The notes under the pieces are model-generated. The model was not told the origin of the DNA. It ran no database searches and saw only the letters and a list, made by a program, of their open reading frames with translations. The position numbers and the translations under genes were made by a program. From contig NZ_JAOCAH010000004.1 of the NCBI RefSeq assembly GCF_029839275.1, positions 124,001 through 188,000 of the forward strand: a DNA stretch of 64,000 bases, read 5' to 3'. Below are positions 53,678-62,467 of the stretch, piece after piece; positions within the stretch are counted from its first letter, which is position 1, and the number at the start of each line of letters is the position of its first letter. This DNA is from Pseudomonas sp. GD03944. Lineage in GTDB: Bacteria; Pseudomonadota; Gammaproteobacteria; Pseudomonadales; Pseudomonadaceae.

Positions 53678-55102
53678 ATGCCGCTCGGCGTCCGCATCTT
53701 CCTGGTGTACTTCCTGTTTGTCGGACTGTCCGGCTGGTTCGTCCTGAGCACGGTGATGGACGAGATCCGCCCCGGGGTACGGCAGTCCACCGAGGAAACC
53801 CTGGTCGACACCGCCAACCTGCTCGCGGAAATCCTGCGCGAGGACCTCAAGAGCGGACGCCTGACCCAGAGTCGCTTGTCCGAGCAGCTCAATTCCTACG
53901 GCCAGCGTCGCCCGCAGGCGAACATCTGGGGCCTGGACAAGAGCCGGGTCGATCACCGCATCTATGTCACCGACGCCAAGGGCATCGTGCTGCTCGATTC
54001 CGCGGGCGAAGCGGTGGGCCAGGACTACTCGCGCTGGAACGACGTCTACCTGACCCTCAAGGGCCAGTACGGCGCGCGCTCCAGCCGCGAGGACCCGCAA
54101 GACCCGGATTCCTCGGTGATGTACGTGGCGGCGCCGATCATGGACGGCGAGCGGATCATCGGCGTGGTCTCGGTGGCCAAGCCCAACCGGGCGTTGCAAC
54201 CCTATATCGAACGCTCCCAGACGCGCCTGGGCTGGCTGGGCGCCGGGCTGATCGTGCTGGGCCTGTTGATCGGTGGCCTGCTCAGTTGGTGGCTGAGTGG
54301 CGCGCTGCGCCGCCTGACCCGTTACGCCCAGGCGGTCAGCGAGGGGCAGCGCGCCGAGTTGCCGTCGGTACGGGGCGGGGAGCTGGGCCAGTTGGCCGTG
54401 GCGGTGGAGCGGATGCGCACCGAGCTGGAGGGCAAGGCCTACGTCGAGCGCTACGTGCACACCCTGACCCACGAGCTGAAAAGCCCGCTGGCGGCCATTC
54501 GTGGCGCCGCCGAGCTGCTGGGCAGCGACATGCCCAGCGAGCAGCGCCAGCGCTTCGTCAGCAACATCGAACAGGAAAGCGCGCGCATGCAGCAGTTGAT
54601 CGAGCGCCTGCTGCACCTGGCCCAGGTCGAGCAGCGCCAGGGGTTGGAAGAGCAGGAGGTGCTGGTGCTGCGCGAACTGCTGGAGGATCAGTTGCAGGCC
54701 CAGGTCGCGCGCATCGAAGGCCTTGGCCTGCAGGTGGACAACCGCATCGACGGTGCGCTGCGCGTATGTGGCGAGGCCTTCCTGCTGCGCCAGGCGGTGA
54801 CCAACCTGCTGGATAACGCCCTGGATTTCAGCGTGCCGGGCGGGCTGCTCCGGCTCGCTGCCGACGCGGTCCAGGGACGTATCGTGTTACGCGTGTTCAA
54901 CCAGGGCGAGGCCATTCCCGACTATGCCCTGGGGCGCCTGACCGAACGCTTCTACTCTTTGCCGCGGCCGGCCAGTGGCCGCAAGAGCACCGGCCTGGGG
55001 CTGAATTTCGTGCAGGAAGTGGCCACCCTGCACGGCGGCAGTATCCGGGTGACCAACCTCGCCGAGGGCGTCGAAGCGGCGCTCGATCTGCCAGCCGCCT
55101 GA
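53678..55102 (+). CDS. creC: Sensor histidine kinase CreC
   Basis: 474 residues, the length I recall for CreC. Two membrane segments (near 5-25 and 185-205) flank a periplasmic sensor domain, then HAMP, a HisKA domain with HTLTHELKSPLAAIRGAAEL, and a HATPase domain ending with STGLGLNFVQEVATLHGG. It follows creB with a one-base gap, so the two are co-translated. Confidence 0.92.
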   Translation: MPLGVRIFLVYFLFVGLSGWFVLSTVMDEIRPGVRQSTEETLVDTANLLAEILREDLKSGRLTQSRLSEQLNSYGQRRPQANIWGLDKSRVDHRIYVTDAKGIVLLDSAGEAVGQDYSRWNDVYLTLKGQYGARSSREDPQDPDSSVMYVAAPIMDGERIIGVVSVAKPNRALQPYIERSQTRLGWLGAGLIVLGLLIGGLLSWWLSGALRRLTRYAQAVSEGQRAELPSVRGGELGQLAVAVERMRTELEGKAYVERYVHTLTHELKSPLAAIRGAAELLGSDMPSEQRQRFVSNIEQESARMQQLIERLLHLAQVEQRQGLEEQEVLVLRELLEDQLQAQVARIEGLGLQVDNRIDGALRVCGEAFLLRQAVTNLLDNALDFSVPGGLLRLAADAVQGRIVLRVFNQGEAIPDYALGRLTERFYSLPRPASGRKSTGLGLNFVQEVATLHGGSIRVTNLAEGVEAALDLPAA

Positions 55103-55252
55103 GAACCCGCTCACTGCCTCGGCCCGGCATCTGGCGGTACGGGTTGCGTCGAGGTCGCCACGGTGTTCTGATTCGGGCGCCAGTGCGGCTATTCTCATGG
55201 AGTGCCTCTGGCCGTTTCTTTTGCGAATAACAACGAGACCGGGAGTCCCCTG

Positions 55253-55687
55253 ATGAAAACAGTCGCCGAGATTCTCCGCGCGAAGCCGTCCGCTGCCGTC
55301 TACAGCGTCAGCCCTACCGCTACGGTACTGGATGCGATCAAGATGATGGCCGAAAAGAGCATCGGTGCGCTGGTGGTGCTGGATAACGGGCGCCTGGCCG
55401 GGATCGTCAGTGAGCGTGACTACGCACGCAAGGTGGACTTGTTGAAACGCTCAGCCTTCAGCGCCCAGGTGAGCGAAATCATGACGGCAGACGTGATCAC
55501 CGTCAGCCCCCGGGACAGCGCCCAGCACTGCATGCAACTGATGACCGACCGCCACCTGCGCCACCTGCCGGTGATTGCCGAGGGCGAGCTGATCGGCCTG
55601 CTGTCGATCGGTGACCTGGTCAAGGACACCATCGCCGAACAGGCCAACCTGATCCAACAACTGGAACAGTACATCCGCGGCGAGTAG
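55253..55687 (+). CDS. Tandem CBS-domain protein
   Basis: 144 residues composed of two CBS motifs (AAVYSVSPTATVLDAIKMMA; VITVSPRDSAQHCMQLMTD, then RHLRHLPVIAEGELIGLLSI). Such small proteins bind adenylates and are often annotated as IMP dehydrogenase-like. Start set at 55253 with GGGAG upstream. It sits between creC and the membrane-protein genes, and no partner enzyme is evident. Confidence 0.9.
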   Translation: MKTVAEILRAKPSAAVYSVSPTATVLDAIKMMAEKSIGALVVLDNGRLAGIVSERDYARKVDLLKRSAFSAQVSEIMTADVITVSPRDSAQHCMQLMTDRHLRHLPVIAEGELIGLLSIGDLVKDTIAEQANLIQQLEQYIRGE

Positions 55688-55704
55688 GCCGCAGCACGCG
55701 GCGG

Positions 55705-55962
55705 CTATCGGCGCATCAGCGCCCGCAGCCGTCGGAACAGCCAGCCCAGCGTCCACGTGACGAGGACCAGCAGCAGGGTCAGCAGCGCCAGGTACAGGGA
55801 CAGCATGCTGACGGTCTGCGGCCAGAACAGCGCCTCCGTGCCGGGCAGGTAGCAGTCGCCAAAGGCGCGTGGACAGCCAATCAGGCGTTTGTACACGCCG
55901 ATTCCGATCTGCGTCGTCAGAGCGAGCGCGATCACGATCAGTGAGCCAGTGATCGGCCACAT
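55705..55962 (-). CDS. Small two-helix membrane protein, uncertain
   Basis: 85 residues from the ATG at 55962, with two hydrophobic helices (SLIVIALALTTQIGIGVY; SLYLALLTLLLVLVTWTLGW) and a short loop containing two cysteines. A longer frame begins with TTG at 56016 but runs through an intergenic repeat, so it is rejected. The ribosome site is weak. It may be a real but uncharacterised inner-membrane protein. Confidence 0.55.
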   Translation of the reverse strand: MWPITGSLIVIALALTTQIGIGVYKRLIGCPRAFGDCYLPGTEALFWPQTVSMLSLYLALLTLLLVLVTWTLGWLFRRLRALMRR

Positions 55963-55994
55963 CCTGGGTCGGCCGTTGCGGCGCCTGCCTTGTT

Positions 55995-56150
55995 CCCCGG
56001 GTATCGCGGTGCTCAACCCAGGCTACTCATTGGCGGGTGATCAAACATTCCGATCGCCCCCATGCTCTGCGTGGGCGCGCAGCCCCGGACGCTCTGCGTC
56101 CGCAACGTTCGTGAGGGCGGCCTCATGGGGCGCGCGTGTGGGGGCTCCAT
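55995..56150. repeat. Intergenic repeat elements of two kinds
   Basis: GGGTATCGCGGTGCTCAACC resembles the repeat after glyA. From 56058 the words CATGCTCTGCGTGGGCGCGC and GGACGCTCTGCGTCCGC are short hairpins of a CGCTCTGCGT repeat type I recall from many Pseudomonas intergenic regions. No gene is seen. Confidence 0.65.
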
Positions 56151-56159
56151 GATGCGCAT

Positions 56160-56597
56160 TCACCACCAGCCGTTGTCATCGAGCAGCATCTTCTTGTAGT
56201 AGTCGATATTGGCGCGCGCGGCGAAGACGGCCGCTATGCCGTAGCGCAGGCCGTCGGCGACGGTGCCGTAGCCGAGGTAGTCCAGGCCCATGCCCGCGAT
56301 GAGCACGGCTGCGGCGCAGACGACGAACAGCGCCAGGCCCTTTTTCCACATGCCCTTGATGGCGTAGTAGATCGGCCCGAAGAAGAACGCCAGGAAGTTG
56401 AACCCGAAGGCCTTGCGCCGTTCTGCCGGTGTCAGCTCCTTGAGCCTTGGCATCTTGTAGCCACCGGCCCGGTGCATCGCGCTGAAGCGCTGTTTCCATG
56501 TATCGGAAACCGGCAGCGCCGCGATCTGCTCTTCGGTGACCAGCGATTCCGGGTCAACGTTCGATTGCGGGGGCGTGTAGGGGCTGTTCGGGGTCAT
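56160..56597 (-). CDS. DUF2628 membrane protein
   Basis: 145 residues. The family core KRKAFGFNFLAFFFGPIYY-like segment (here ERRKAFGFNFLAFFFGPIYY) is followed by hydrophobic helices (KGLALFVVCAAAVLIAG; VADGLRYGIAAVFAARANID) and a terminal NGWW. The N-terminus is cytosolic and proline-rich. Function unknown. GGAGGA precedes the ATG. Confidence 0.85.
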   Translation of the reverse strand: MTPNSPYTPPQSNVDPESLVTEEQIAALPVSDTWKQRFSAMHRAGGYKMPRLKELTPAERRKAFGFNFLAFFFGPIYYAIKGMWKKGLALFVVCAAAVLIAGMGLDYLGYGTVADGLRYGIAAVFAARANIDYYKKMLLDDNGWW

Positions 56598-56772
56598 GGC
56601 CGTTCCTCCTTGGTGGCAATGGGCGGCACGCTACCCAGTTCGGTAGAGGCTGTCCATCGGCCCGGGCGGCTTTCCCACAGAGTCTCCACACACTTCCCAT
56701 ATTCGCTCCATAAAACCCCCACGTCGGCTGCCCAGACTGCTCCGCATCGAAACCGTCACGGAGAGTCGCACC

Positions 56773-58125
56773 ATGAGCCGAACCCTGGGCTTCAAACTGG
56801 GCATCATCGCCCTGCTGATCCTGTTGTTGATGATTCCCCTGCTGATGATCGGCGGGCTGGTTGGCGAGCGGCAGCAGCAGCGCGCCATCGTCATGCAGGA
56901 CATCGCCCGCAGCTCCAGCTACCGGCAGCAGATCACCGGGCCGATCCTGGTGCTGCCCTACATCAAGACCACCCATGAATGGAAAACCAACGCCAGCGGC
57001 GAACGCTACACGGAAGAGCGCCAGATTCGCGGGCGGTTGTACTTCCTGCCGGAGCGTTTCGTCCTCGATGGCAAGGTGAGCACCGAACTGCGTGCGCGCG
57101 GCATCTACGAGGCGCGCCTGTACCGCAGCGACAGCCAGGTCAGCGGTGAGTTTCGCCTGCCGGCCCGGCTCGGCCTGGGCGACGACCTGGGGTTCTACCG
57201 CTTCGAGACGCCCTTCGTGTCGGTCGGTATCAGCGACATCCGCGGCATCAGCAATGACCTCAAGTTGAAGCTGAACGGCAAGGTGGTGAATTTCGAACCG
57301 GGCACCGGCGACAGCAACTTCGGCGCGGGTGTGCATGCGCCGTTGCCGGTGGTGGATGCCCAGGGCGGGCAAACCCTGGCGTTCGCCTTCGACCTCAAGC
57401 TGCAGGGCACCGAGCAGCTCAACGTGGTGCCGGTGGGACGCGACAGCCAGGTCACGCTGGCCTCCGACTGGCCGCACCCGAGCTTCATCGGCGAGTACCT
57501 GCCGAGCCGCCGTGAGGTGACGGCCAAGGGTTTCACGGCCGAATGGCAGACCAGTTTCTTCGCCACCAACCTGGAGGAAGCGCTGCGTGACTGTGTGGGC
57601 GCCAACCAGTGCCACGGCCTGCTGGGGCGCAACTTCGGGGTGAGTTTCGTCGACCCGGTGGACCAGTATCTGAAGACCGACCGCGCCATCAAATACGCGC
57701 TGCTGTTCATCACCCTGACCTTCGCCACGTTCTTCCTGTTCGAGGTGCTCAAGCGCCTGGCGGTGCACCCGGTGCAGTACGCCCTGGTGGGGATGTCGCT
57801 GGCGCTGTTCTACCTGTTGCTGCTGTCGCTTGCCGAGCACCTGCCGTTTGCCACGGCCTACGGGCTCTCTGCTGGCGCCTGCGTCGGGCTGATCGGCTTC
57901 TACGTCAGTTTCGTGCTGCACAGCGCGGTGCGCGGGGTGGGCTTCGCGGTGCTGCTCACGGCGCTCTACGGAATGCTCTACGCCCTGCTCAACGCCGAGG
58001 ATTACGCCCTGCTGATGGGCTCGCTGCTGGTGTTCGGCGTGCTGTCCGGAATCATGGTGCTGACCCGCAAGCTGGACTGGTACGGCGTTGGCCGGACCCT
58101 GCCCGGCACCCCCACCCAAGCCTGA
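56773..58125 (+). CDS. creD: Cell envelope integrity/inner membrane protein CreD
   Basis: 450 residues. An N-terminal anchor (LGIIALLILLLMIPLLMIGG) precedes a large periplasmic domain (GPILVLPYIKTT, RGIYEARLYRS, FVDPVDQYLKTDRAIKYALL) and five C-terminal membrane segments. It is induced by CreBC and alters envelope and beta-lactam responses. It is separated from creBC by three genes, two of them on the opposite strand, unlike the adjacent creBCD I recall for P. aeruginosa. No TTCAC-N6-TTCAC tag was found in the 170 bases upstream. GGAG precedes the ATG. Confidence 0.93.
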   Translation: MSRTLGFKLGIIALLILLLMIPLLMIGGLVGERQQQRAIVMQDIARSSSYRQQITGPILVLPYIKTTHEWKTNASGERYTEERQIRGRLYFLPERFVLDGKVSTELRARGIYEARLYRSDSQVSGEFRLPARLGLGDDLGFYRFETPFVSVGISDIRGISNDLKLKLNGKVVNFEPGTGDSNFGAGVHAPLPVVDAQGGQTLAFAFDLKLQGTEQLNVVPVGRDSQVTLASDWPHPSFIGEYLPSRREVTAKGFTAEWQTSFFATNLEEALRDCVGANQCHGLLGRNFGVSFVDPVDQYLKTDRAIKYALLFITLTFATFFLFEVLKRLAVHPVQYALVGMSLALFYLLLLSLAEHLPFATAYGLSAGACVGLIGFYVSFVLHSAVRGVGFAVLLTALYGMLYALLNAEDYALLMGSLLVFGVLSGIMVLTRKLDWYGVGRTLPGTPTQA

Positions 58126-58172
58126 TTCAACCGGCGCGGCGAGTGCCGCGCCCCCTCCTTGGAGAAATACCT

Positions 58173-58475
58173 ATGCGTCTGTTACTGCAGTTCTCCGCGT
58201 GCCTGGCCCTGGGCCTGGTGGTGGCGGTGATCATCCTGGTCGGTCTGATGTTCTGTGGCTGGTTCGGCCTGATCGATGGCCTGATGTTGACCGGAAAACC
58301 CCTGGCCCACCTCAGCCTGGTGCTGCTGCCCGAAGGGTTCTGGACCGCCCTGACCGGCTTGCCGGACGCGGTGCACCACAGCTCGTTGCGTTCCTTCCTG
58401 TCGCTGTGTGCGGCGCTCGGCCAGGTCGGCCTGGTGCTGGCGCTGGGCTTCATGCGCCTGTGGTACCAGCCATGA
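58173..58475 (+). CDS. Small membrane protein downstream of creD
   Basis: 100 residues with three hydrophobic stretches (LALGLVVAVIILVGLMFCGW, SLVLLPEGFWTALTGL, ALGQVGLVLALGFMRLWY). TTGGAG precedes the ATG and the gap to creD is 47 bases, so it is likely in the creD operon. Function not recognised. Confidence 0.75.
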   Translation: MRLLLQFSACLALGLVVAVIILVGLMFCGWFGLIDGLMLTGKPLAHLSLVLLPEGFWTALTGLPDAVHHSSLRSFLSLCAALGQVGLVLALGFMRLWYQP

Positions 58476-58619
58476 GCGGCCATGTGGGGTTGCGTGAAGA
58501 GAACCGTGCCGGGCACCTGCTGGCCTGGCGCATCGCCAACCTGTTTCGTGACGCCCGCCATGGGCAGCTTGCGAACGGCCACGTAGACTGGCGCCCGGAC
58601 CCATTGGAGCGATTCACGG

Positions 58620-59402
58620 ATGAACAGAACGACCCTTCTCGCCGCACTCTACGGCCTGCTGCTGGCGCCGCTGGCGCTGGCCGACTGCCGTGAGCAACTG
58701 CCCGGCTGGCTGGAGCAGGCACACCCTGGCCATGGGACGGGACAGCTCCTGCAGGACGAACGTGGCGGCTATCGAGTGGATGCCGGGCAGAGCATCTGCA
58801 AGGTGTGGCCGGCCCGCCCGCACCTGACGCTGGTGGCCGTGCCACTGATCCGGGATTCGCACACCGACCAGGGCGAAAGCGACCTCGAGGTGCTGGTGCT
58901 GAGCAACGACGAGCCTGCCATCGTGGCGCGCCAAGTCCAGCCACACCTGCTCGACTGGGATGCGATCTTCGTCTCGGGGTTCGAGTTCGATACCGCGCCG
59001 TATCGTTTGCGCCAGGACGAGCTGGCGTTCGGCATTCGAATCCACCGGCGCAATGGGTCACGCCTCAACCCGTTTTACGAAACCGCACTGAGTCTCTATG
59101 AACTCGAGGGCAAGCACCTGCGATCAGTGTTGAACGAGCTGATCGTCGTCACGTCTGGCGGGGAACGGGATGACGAGTGCGCAGGCAGTTTCAGCCACGC
59201 TGAAGGCGTGGTGGTCATCACCGAAAAGGTAGGCCGCGAAGGCTACCGCGATCTCTTGCTCAAGCAGAAGCGGGTCAGCCATCGCACGGCCGATGTCGCG
59301 GGCGAATGCAAGACGGTCGAGGAAGACACCGAGCGGCAGCAGCACCGAATCGAGTACGACGAACAGCGGTATTTGTTACCGATTGAGTTTTCTCCTGCCT
59401 GA
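58620..59402 (+). CDS. Secreted hypothetical protein
   Basis: 260 residues with a signal peptide (TTLLAALYGLLLAPLALA) and cysteines at the start of the mature part and in the C-terminal half (DDECAG, AGECKT). Beta-rich pattern (HLTLVAVPLIRDS, ESDLEVLVLSNDE). Conserved-looking but unassigned. GGAG lies about ten bases before the ATG. Confidence 0.75.
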   Translation: MNRTTLLAALYGLLLAPLALADCREQLPGWLEQAHPGHGTGQLLQDERGGYRVDAGQSICKVWPARPHLTLVAVPLIRDSHTDQGESDLEVLVLSNDEPAIVARQVQPHLLDWDAIFVSGFEFDTAPYRLRQDELAFGIRIHRRNGSRLNPFYETALSLYELEGKHLRSVLNELIVVTSGGERDDECAGSFSHAEGVVVITEKVGREGYRDLLLKQKRVSHRTADVAGECKTVEEDTERQQHRIEYDEQRYLLPIEFSPA

Positions 59403-59609
59403 GCACGTCTGCTGGAAACGCGGCCTCGTTTCCCGCCTCAATCGTTGGAACGCCCGTCCCGCATGGTGCCAGCCCGCTGAGGAGGGGGGAGCGCGCGGCC
59501 TATTGGCGAGCGCCGCGACCAGCGGCTGCTACCAATGTCTAACTGTCGGCTAGGCGTAACCTGCTGCTAGGTTGAATCTGCACGAGAATAACAATAACTG
59601 GAGGCATCT

Positions 59610-59870
59610 ATGACTTCTGAAAAAGCGAATGCGGCAGCGTATTGGAAGGCGAATGTTCGCCTTATTACATGGAGCCTGGTGGCCTGGGCTTTCGTTTCGT
59701 ACGGTTGCGCCATCCTCTTGCGTCCCTTGCTGTCTGGCATCCCGGTTGGTGGAACGGACCTCGGTTTCTGGTTCGCCCAACAGGGCTCGATCATCGCCTT
59801 TATCCTGATCATCTTTCACTACGCGTGGCGGCTGAACAAGATGGACAAGGAATTCGGGGTCGAGGAGTAA
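59610..59870 (+). CDS. DUF4212 small subunit of a sodium/solute symporter
   Basis: 86 residues with two membrane helices (RLITWSLVAWAFVSYGCAIL; QGSIIAFILIIFHYAWRLNK). This family almost always precedes a VC_2705-type symporter and is thought to be its small subunit. GGAGG precedes the ATG; the next gene starts seven bases after its stop. Confidence 0.92.
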   Translation: MTSEKANAAAYWKANVRLITWSLVAWAFVSYGCAILLRPLLSGIPVGGTDLGFWFAQQGSIIAFILIIFHYAWRLNKMDKEFGVEE

Positions 59871-59876
59871 GCCACC

Positions 59877-61646
59877 ATGAGTCAATACTGGATCAACATG
59901 CTCTTCGTGGGCGGCTCCTTCCTGCTCTACATCATCATCGCGGTGTGGGCGCGTGCCGGGTCGACCAAGGAATTCTACGTAGCCGGGGGTGGTGTCCACC
60001 CTGTGACCAACGGCATGGCGACGGCCGCTGACTGGATGTCTGCGGCATCTTTCATTTCCATGGCCGGTATCATCGCCTCCGGTGGTTACGCCACCTCCGT
60101 GTACCTGATGGGCTGGACCGGCGGCTATGTGCTGCTGGCCATGCTGCTGGCCCCGTACCTGCGCAAGTTCGGCAAGTTCACCGTACCGGACTTCATCGGT
60201 GATCGTTTCTACAGCCGTGGCGCTCGCCTGACCGCGGTCGTCTGCCTGATCCTCATCTCCGTGACCTACGTGATCGGCCAGATGTCCGGTGCCGGTGTCG
60301 CGTTCTCCCGCTTCCTGGAAGTGAGCAACTCGGCCGGTATCTGGATCGCGGCGGCGATCGTCTTCGTCTACGCCGTGTTCGGCGGCATGAAGGGCATCAC
60401 CTACACCCAGGTGGCGCAGTACGTGGTGCTGATCATTGCCTACACCATCCCTGCCGTGTTCATTGCCTTCCAGCTGACCGGCAACCCGATCCCGATGTTC
60501 GGCATGTTCGGTACTCACGTCGAGTCGGGTGTACCGCTGCTGGAGAAGCTGGATACCGTCGTTCAGGACCTGGGCTTCGCGGCCTATACCGCCGACACCG
60601 ACAACAAGCTGAACATGTTCCTGTTCACCCTGTCGCTGATGATCGGTACCGCGGGTCTGCCGCACGTGATCATCCGCTTCTTCACCGTGCCGAAGGTGGC
60701 CGATGCTCGCTGGTCGGCAGGCTGGACGCTGATTTTCATCGCCGTGCTGTATCTCACCGCGCCGGCCGTTGCCTCCATGGCGCGTCTGAACCTGATCGAC
60801 ACCATCTATCCGGAAGGCCCGCAAGCCCAGGCGTTGCTCTATGAGGAGCGTCCGAGCTGGATCCAGACCTGGGAAGAAACGGGTCTGATCACCTGGGAAG
60901 ACAAGAACGGCGACGGTCGCGTGCAGATGTACAACGATGCCAGCACCGCCTTCGCGCCGACCGCTCAGGAGCGTGGCTGGAATGGCAACGAGCTGGTGGT
61001 CAACAACGACATCATCGTTCTGGCCAACCCGGAAATCGCCAACCTGCCCGGCTGGGTCGTCGGCCTGATCGCGGCAGGCGCCATCGCTGCGGCATTGTCG
61101 ACGGCGGCGGGCCTGCTGCTGGCTATTTCCTCGGCGGTCAGTCATGACCTGGTCAAGACCATCATCAATCCGAAGATCAGCGAGAAGAACGAGATGTTGG
61201 CGGCCCGACTATCCATGACGGGGGCGATCATCCTGGCAACCTGGTTGGGGCTCAATCCACCTGGATTCGCCGCCCAGGTGGTGGCGCTGGCATTCGGACT
61301 TGCCGCCTCGAGCCTGTTCCCGGCGCTGATGATGGGGATTTTCTCCAAGCGCGTGAACAGCAAGGGCGCGGTCGCAGGCATGCTGGTCGGTCTGGTGAGC
61401 ACCAGTGTGTACATCTTCCTGTACCTGGGCTGGTTCTTCATCCCTGGTACGGCGGTGTTCGCCAATACGCCTGACAACTGGATCTTCGGTATTTCGCCGC
61501 AGGCCTTCGGCGCCATCGGTGCGGTGCTGAACTTCGCGGTGGCCTATGCCGTTTCCCTGTCGTCCGAGGCTCCGCCTCAGGCTATCCAGGACCTGGTGGA
61601 AAGCGTGCGGACTCCGAAAGGTGCTGGCGCCGCGCTGAACCACTAA
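59877..61646 (+). CDS. Sodium:solute symporter, VC_2705/ActP-like
   Basis: 589 residues with about 13 membrane helices of the SSS family. STKEFYVAGGGVHPVTNGMA, ADWMSAASFISMAGIIASGG and PHVIIRFFTVPKVADARWSA are characteristic and close to acetate permeases; the substrate is probably a short organic acid. A soluble insert (about 320-375) contains DKNGDGRVQ, an EF-hand-like DxNxDG calcium loop. GAGGAG precedes the ATG. A terminator follows at 61705. Confidence 0.92.
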   Translation: MSQYWINMLFVGGSFLLYIIIAVWARAGSTKEFYVAGGGVHPVTNGMATAADWMSAASFISMAGIIASGGYATSVYLMGWTGGYVLLAMLLAPYLRKFGKFTVPDFIGDRFYSRGARLTAVVCLILISVTYVIGQMSGAGVAFSRFLEVSNSAGIWIAAAIVFVYAVFGGMKGITYTQVAQYVVLIIAYTIPAVFIAFQLTGNPIPMFGMFGTHVESGVPLLEKLDTVVQDLGFAAYTADTDNKLNMFLFTLSLMIGTAGLPHVIIRFFTVPKVADARWSAGWTLIFIAVLYLTAPAVASMARLNLIDTIYPEGPQAQALLYEERPSWIQTWEETGLITWEDKNGDGRVQMYNDASTAFAPTAQERGWNGNELVVNNDIIVLANPEIANLPGWVVGLIAAGAIAAALSTAAGLLLAISSAVSHDLVKTIINPKISEKNEMLAARLSMTGAIILATWLGLNPPGFAAQVVALAFGLAASSLFPALMMGIFSKRVNSKGAVAGMLVGLVSTSVYIFLYLGWFFIPGTAVFANTPDNWIFGISPQAFGAIGAVLNFAVAYAVSLSSEAPPQAIQDLVESVRTPKGAGAALNH

Positions 61647-61704
61647 GTGATAATCCCAGCCGACGTCAGGTAGCTGCTATTTGACTCACGGTTGCATAAC
61701 GAAT

Positions 61705-61733
61705 CGGGCTTCCTCTGGAAGCCCGATTTTTTT
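61705..61733 (+). terminator. Rho-independent terminator after the symporter operon
   Basis: CGGGCTTCC / GGAAGCCCG with a 3-base loop followed by ATTTTTTT, 59 bases past the symporter stop. The next gene's ATG is only 13 bases beyond, so that gene is probably expressed partly by read-through or from a promoter upstream of this hairpin. Confidence 0.92.
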
Positions 61734-61745
61734 AAGGAACTGCCT

Positions 61746-62270
61746 ATGATCTGGCACCTCGTTGCCGCCATCTGTGCCGCCCTGGCGGGCGCAGGCGTTG
61801 CGCTGCTGCTGCGCAAGCTGACCCGCGATCGTCTGCCGAAGTGGATCATTCCGGTCCTGGCCGGCGTGGGTATGCTCGGCTACACCATTCACTACGAATA
61901 CACCTGGTTCGAAACCAAGCAGGCGCGCCTGCCGGAAGGCTCCCTGATCGTTTCCAGCGAGGAGGGTGAGATGTTGTGGCGCCCCTGGACCATGCGCTAT
62001 CCGATGCCGCTGGTCTACACGGTGCTCGACCGTGCCCAGGCACAGGTCATCGACGACTCCCGTCGCGGTCGTACCGCCCGTTTCTCGCTGTATCGCTTTG
62101 AAAAGCAGCACCTGACATCTACCGTGGAAAGCCACAGCTACCAGCTGCTGTGCGCGGAGCGAGCGATGTTCAGCCTTAACGAGGCGGGGCAGGCGAAGTT
62201 CGAGACCATGACCACGCTCGAGGTGGAGTCACCGCTCTATCAGGCCATTTGCGCAGGCACCTCGTCCTAG
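61746..62270 (+). CDS. Membrane-anchored hypothetical protein
   Basis: 174 residues with two N-terminal hydrophobic helices (LVAAICAALAGAGVALLL; WIIPVLAGVGMLGYTIHYEY) and a soluble beta-rich C-terminus (ARLPEGSLIVSSEEGEMLWR). Start at 61746 with AAGGA upstream; the frame extending to 61692 crosses the terminator and is rejected. Function unknown; similar proteins often follow acetate-type symporters. Confidence 0.78.
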   Translation: MIWHLVAAICAALAGAGVALLLRKLTRDRLPKWIIPVLAGVGMLGYTIHYEYTWFETKQARLPEGSLIVSSEEGEMLWRPWTMRYPMPLVYTVLDRAQAQVIDDSRRGRTARFSLYRFEKQHLTSTVESHSYQLLCAERAMFSLNEAGQAKFETMTTLEVESPLYQAICAGTSS

Positions 62271-62407
62271 TTCGCCACCATTGATGAAGCGTTTCCCTGC
62301 TGCTCCGGTCTGCCGAGCAGGCTGTGGGACGCGGAGCGAGAGCGCCTGATTCATCCGTTGGCGGGATCTTCGATCAACGAAAACGCTTGGCCACTGCCTT
62401 TTTTCAG

Positions 62408-62455
62408 CCATGAAAAAGCCCCCTCGCCATCAGGCGAGGGGGCTTTTTCTTTTCC
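62408..62455. terminator. Bidirectional rho-independent terminator
   Basis: GAAAAAGCCCCCTCGCC and GGCGAGGGGGCTTTTTC pair around ATCA between two convergent genes, with A and T tracts on both sides. It can end both the hypothetical gene and the TonB receptor gene. Confidence 0.93.
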
Positions 62456-62467
62456 CGTGTCCTGGGG

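Noticed and set aside
55705..56016. Long version of the small membrane protein, starting at TTG 56016
   Set aside because: The first 18 codons lie in an intergenic repeat shared with other sites, so the ATG at 55962 is preferred.
58472..58693. Open frame beginning at the end of the small gene after creD
   Set aside because: It overlaps the start of the secreted protein gene at 58620 in another frame, has no ribosome site and no hydrophobic or domain pattern.
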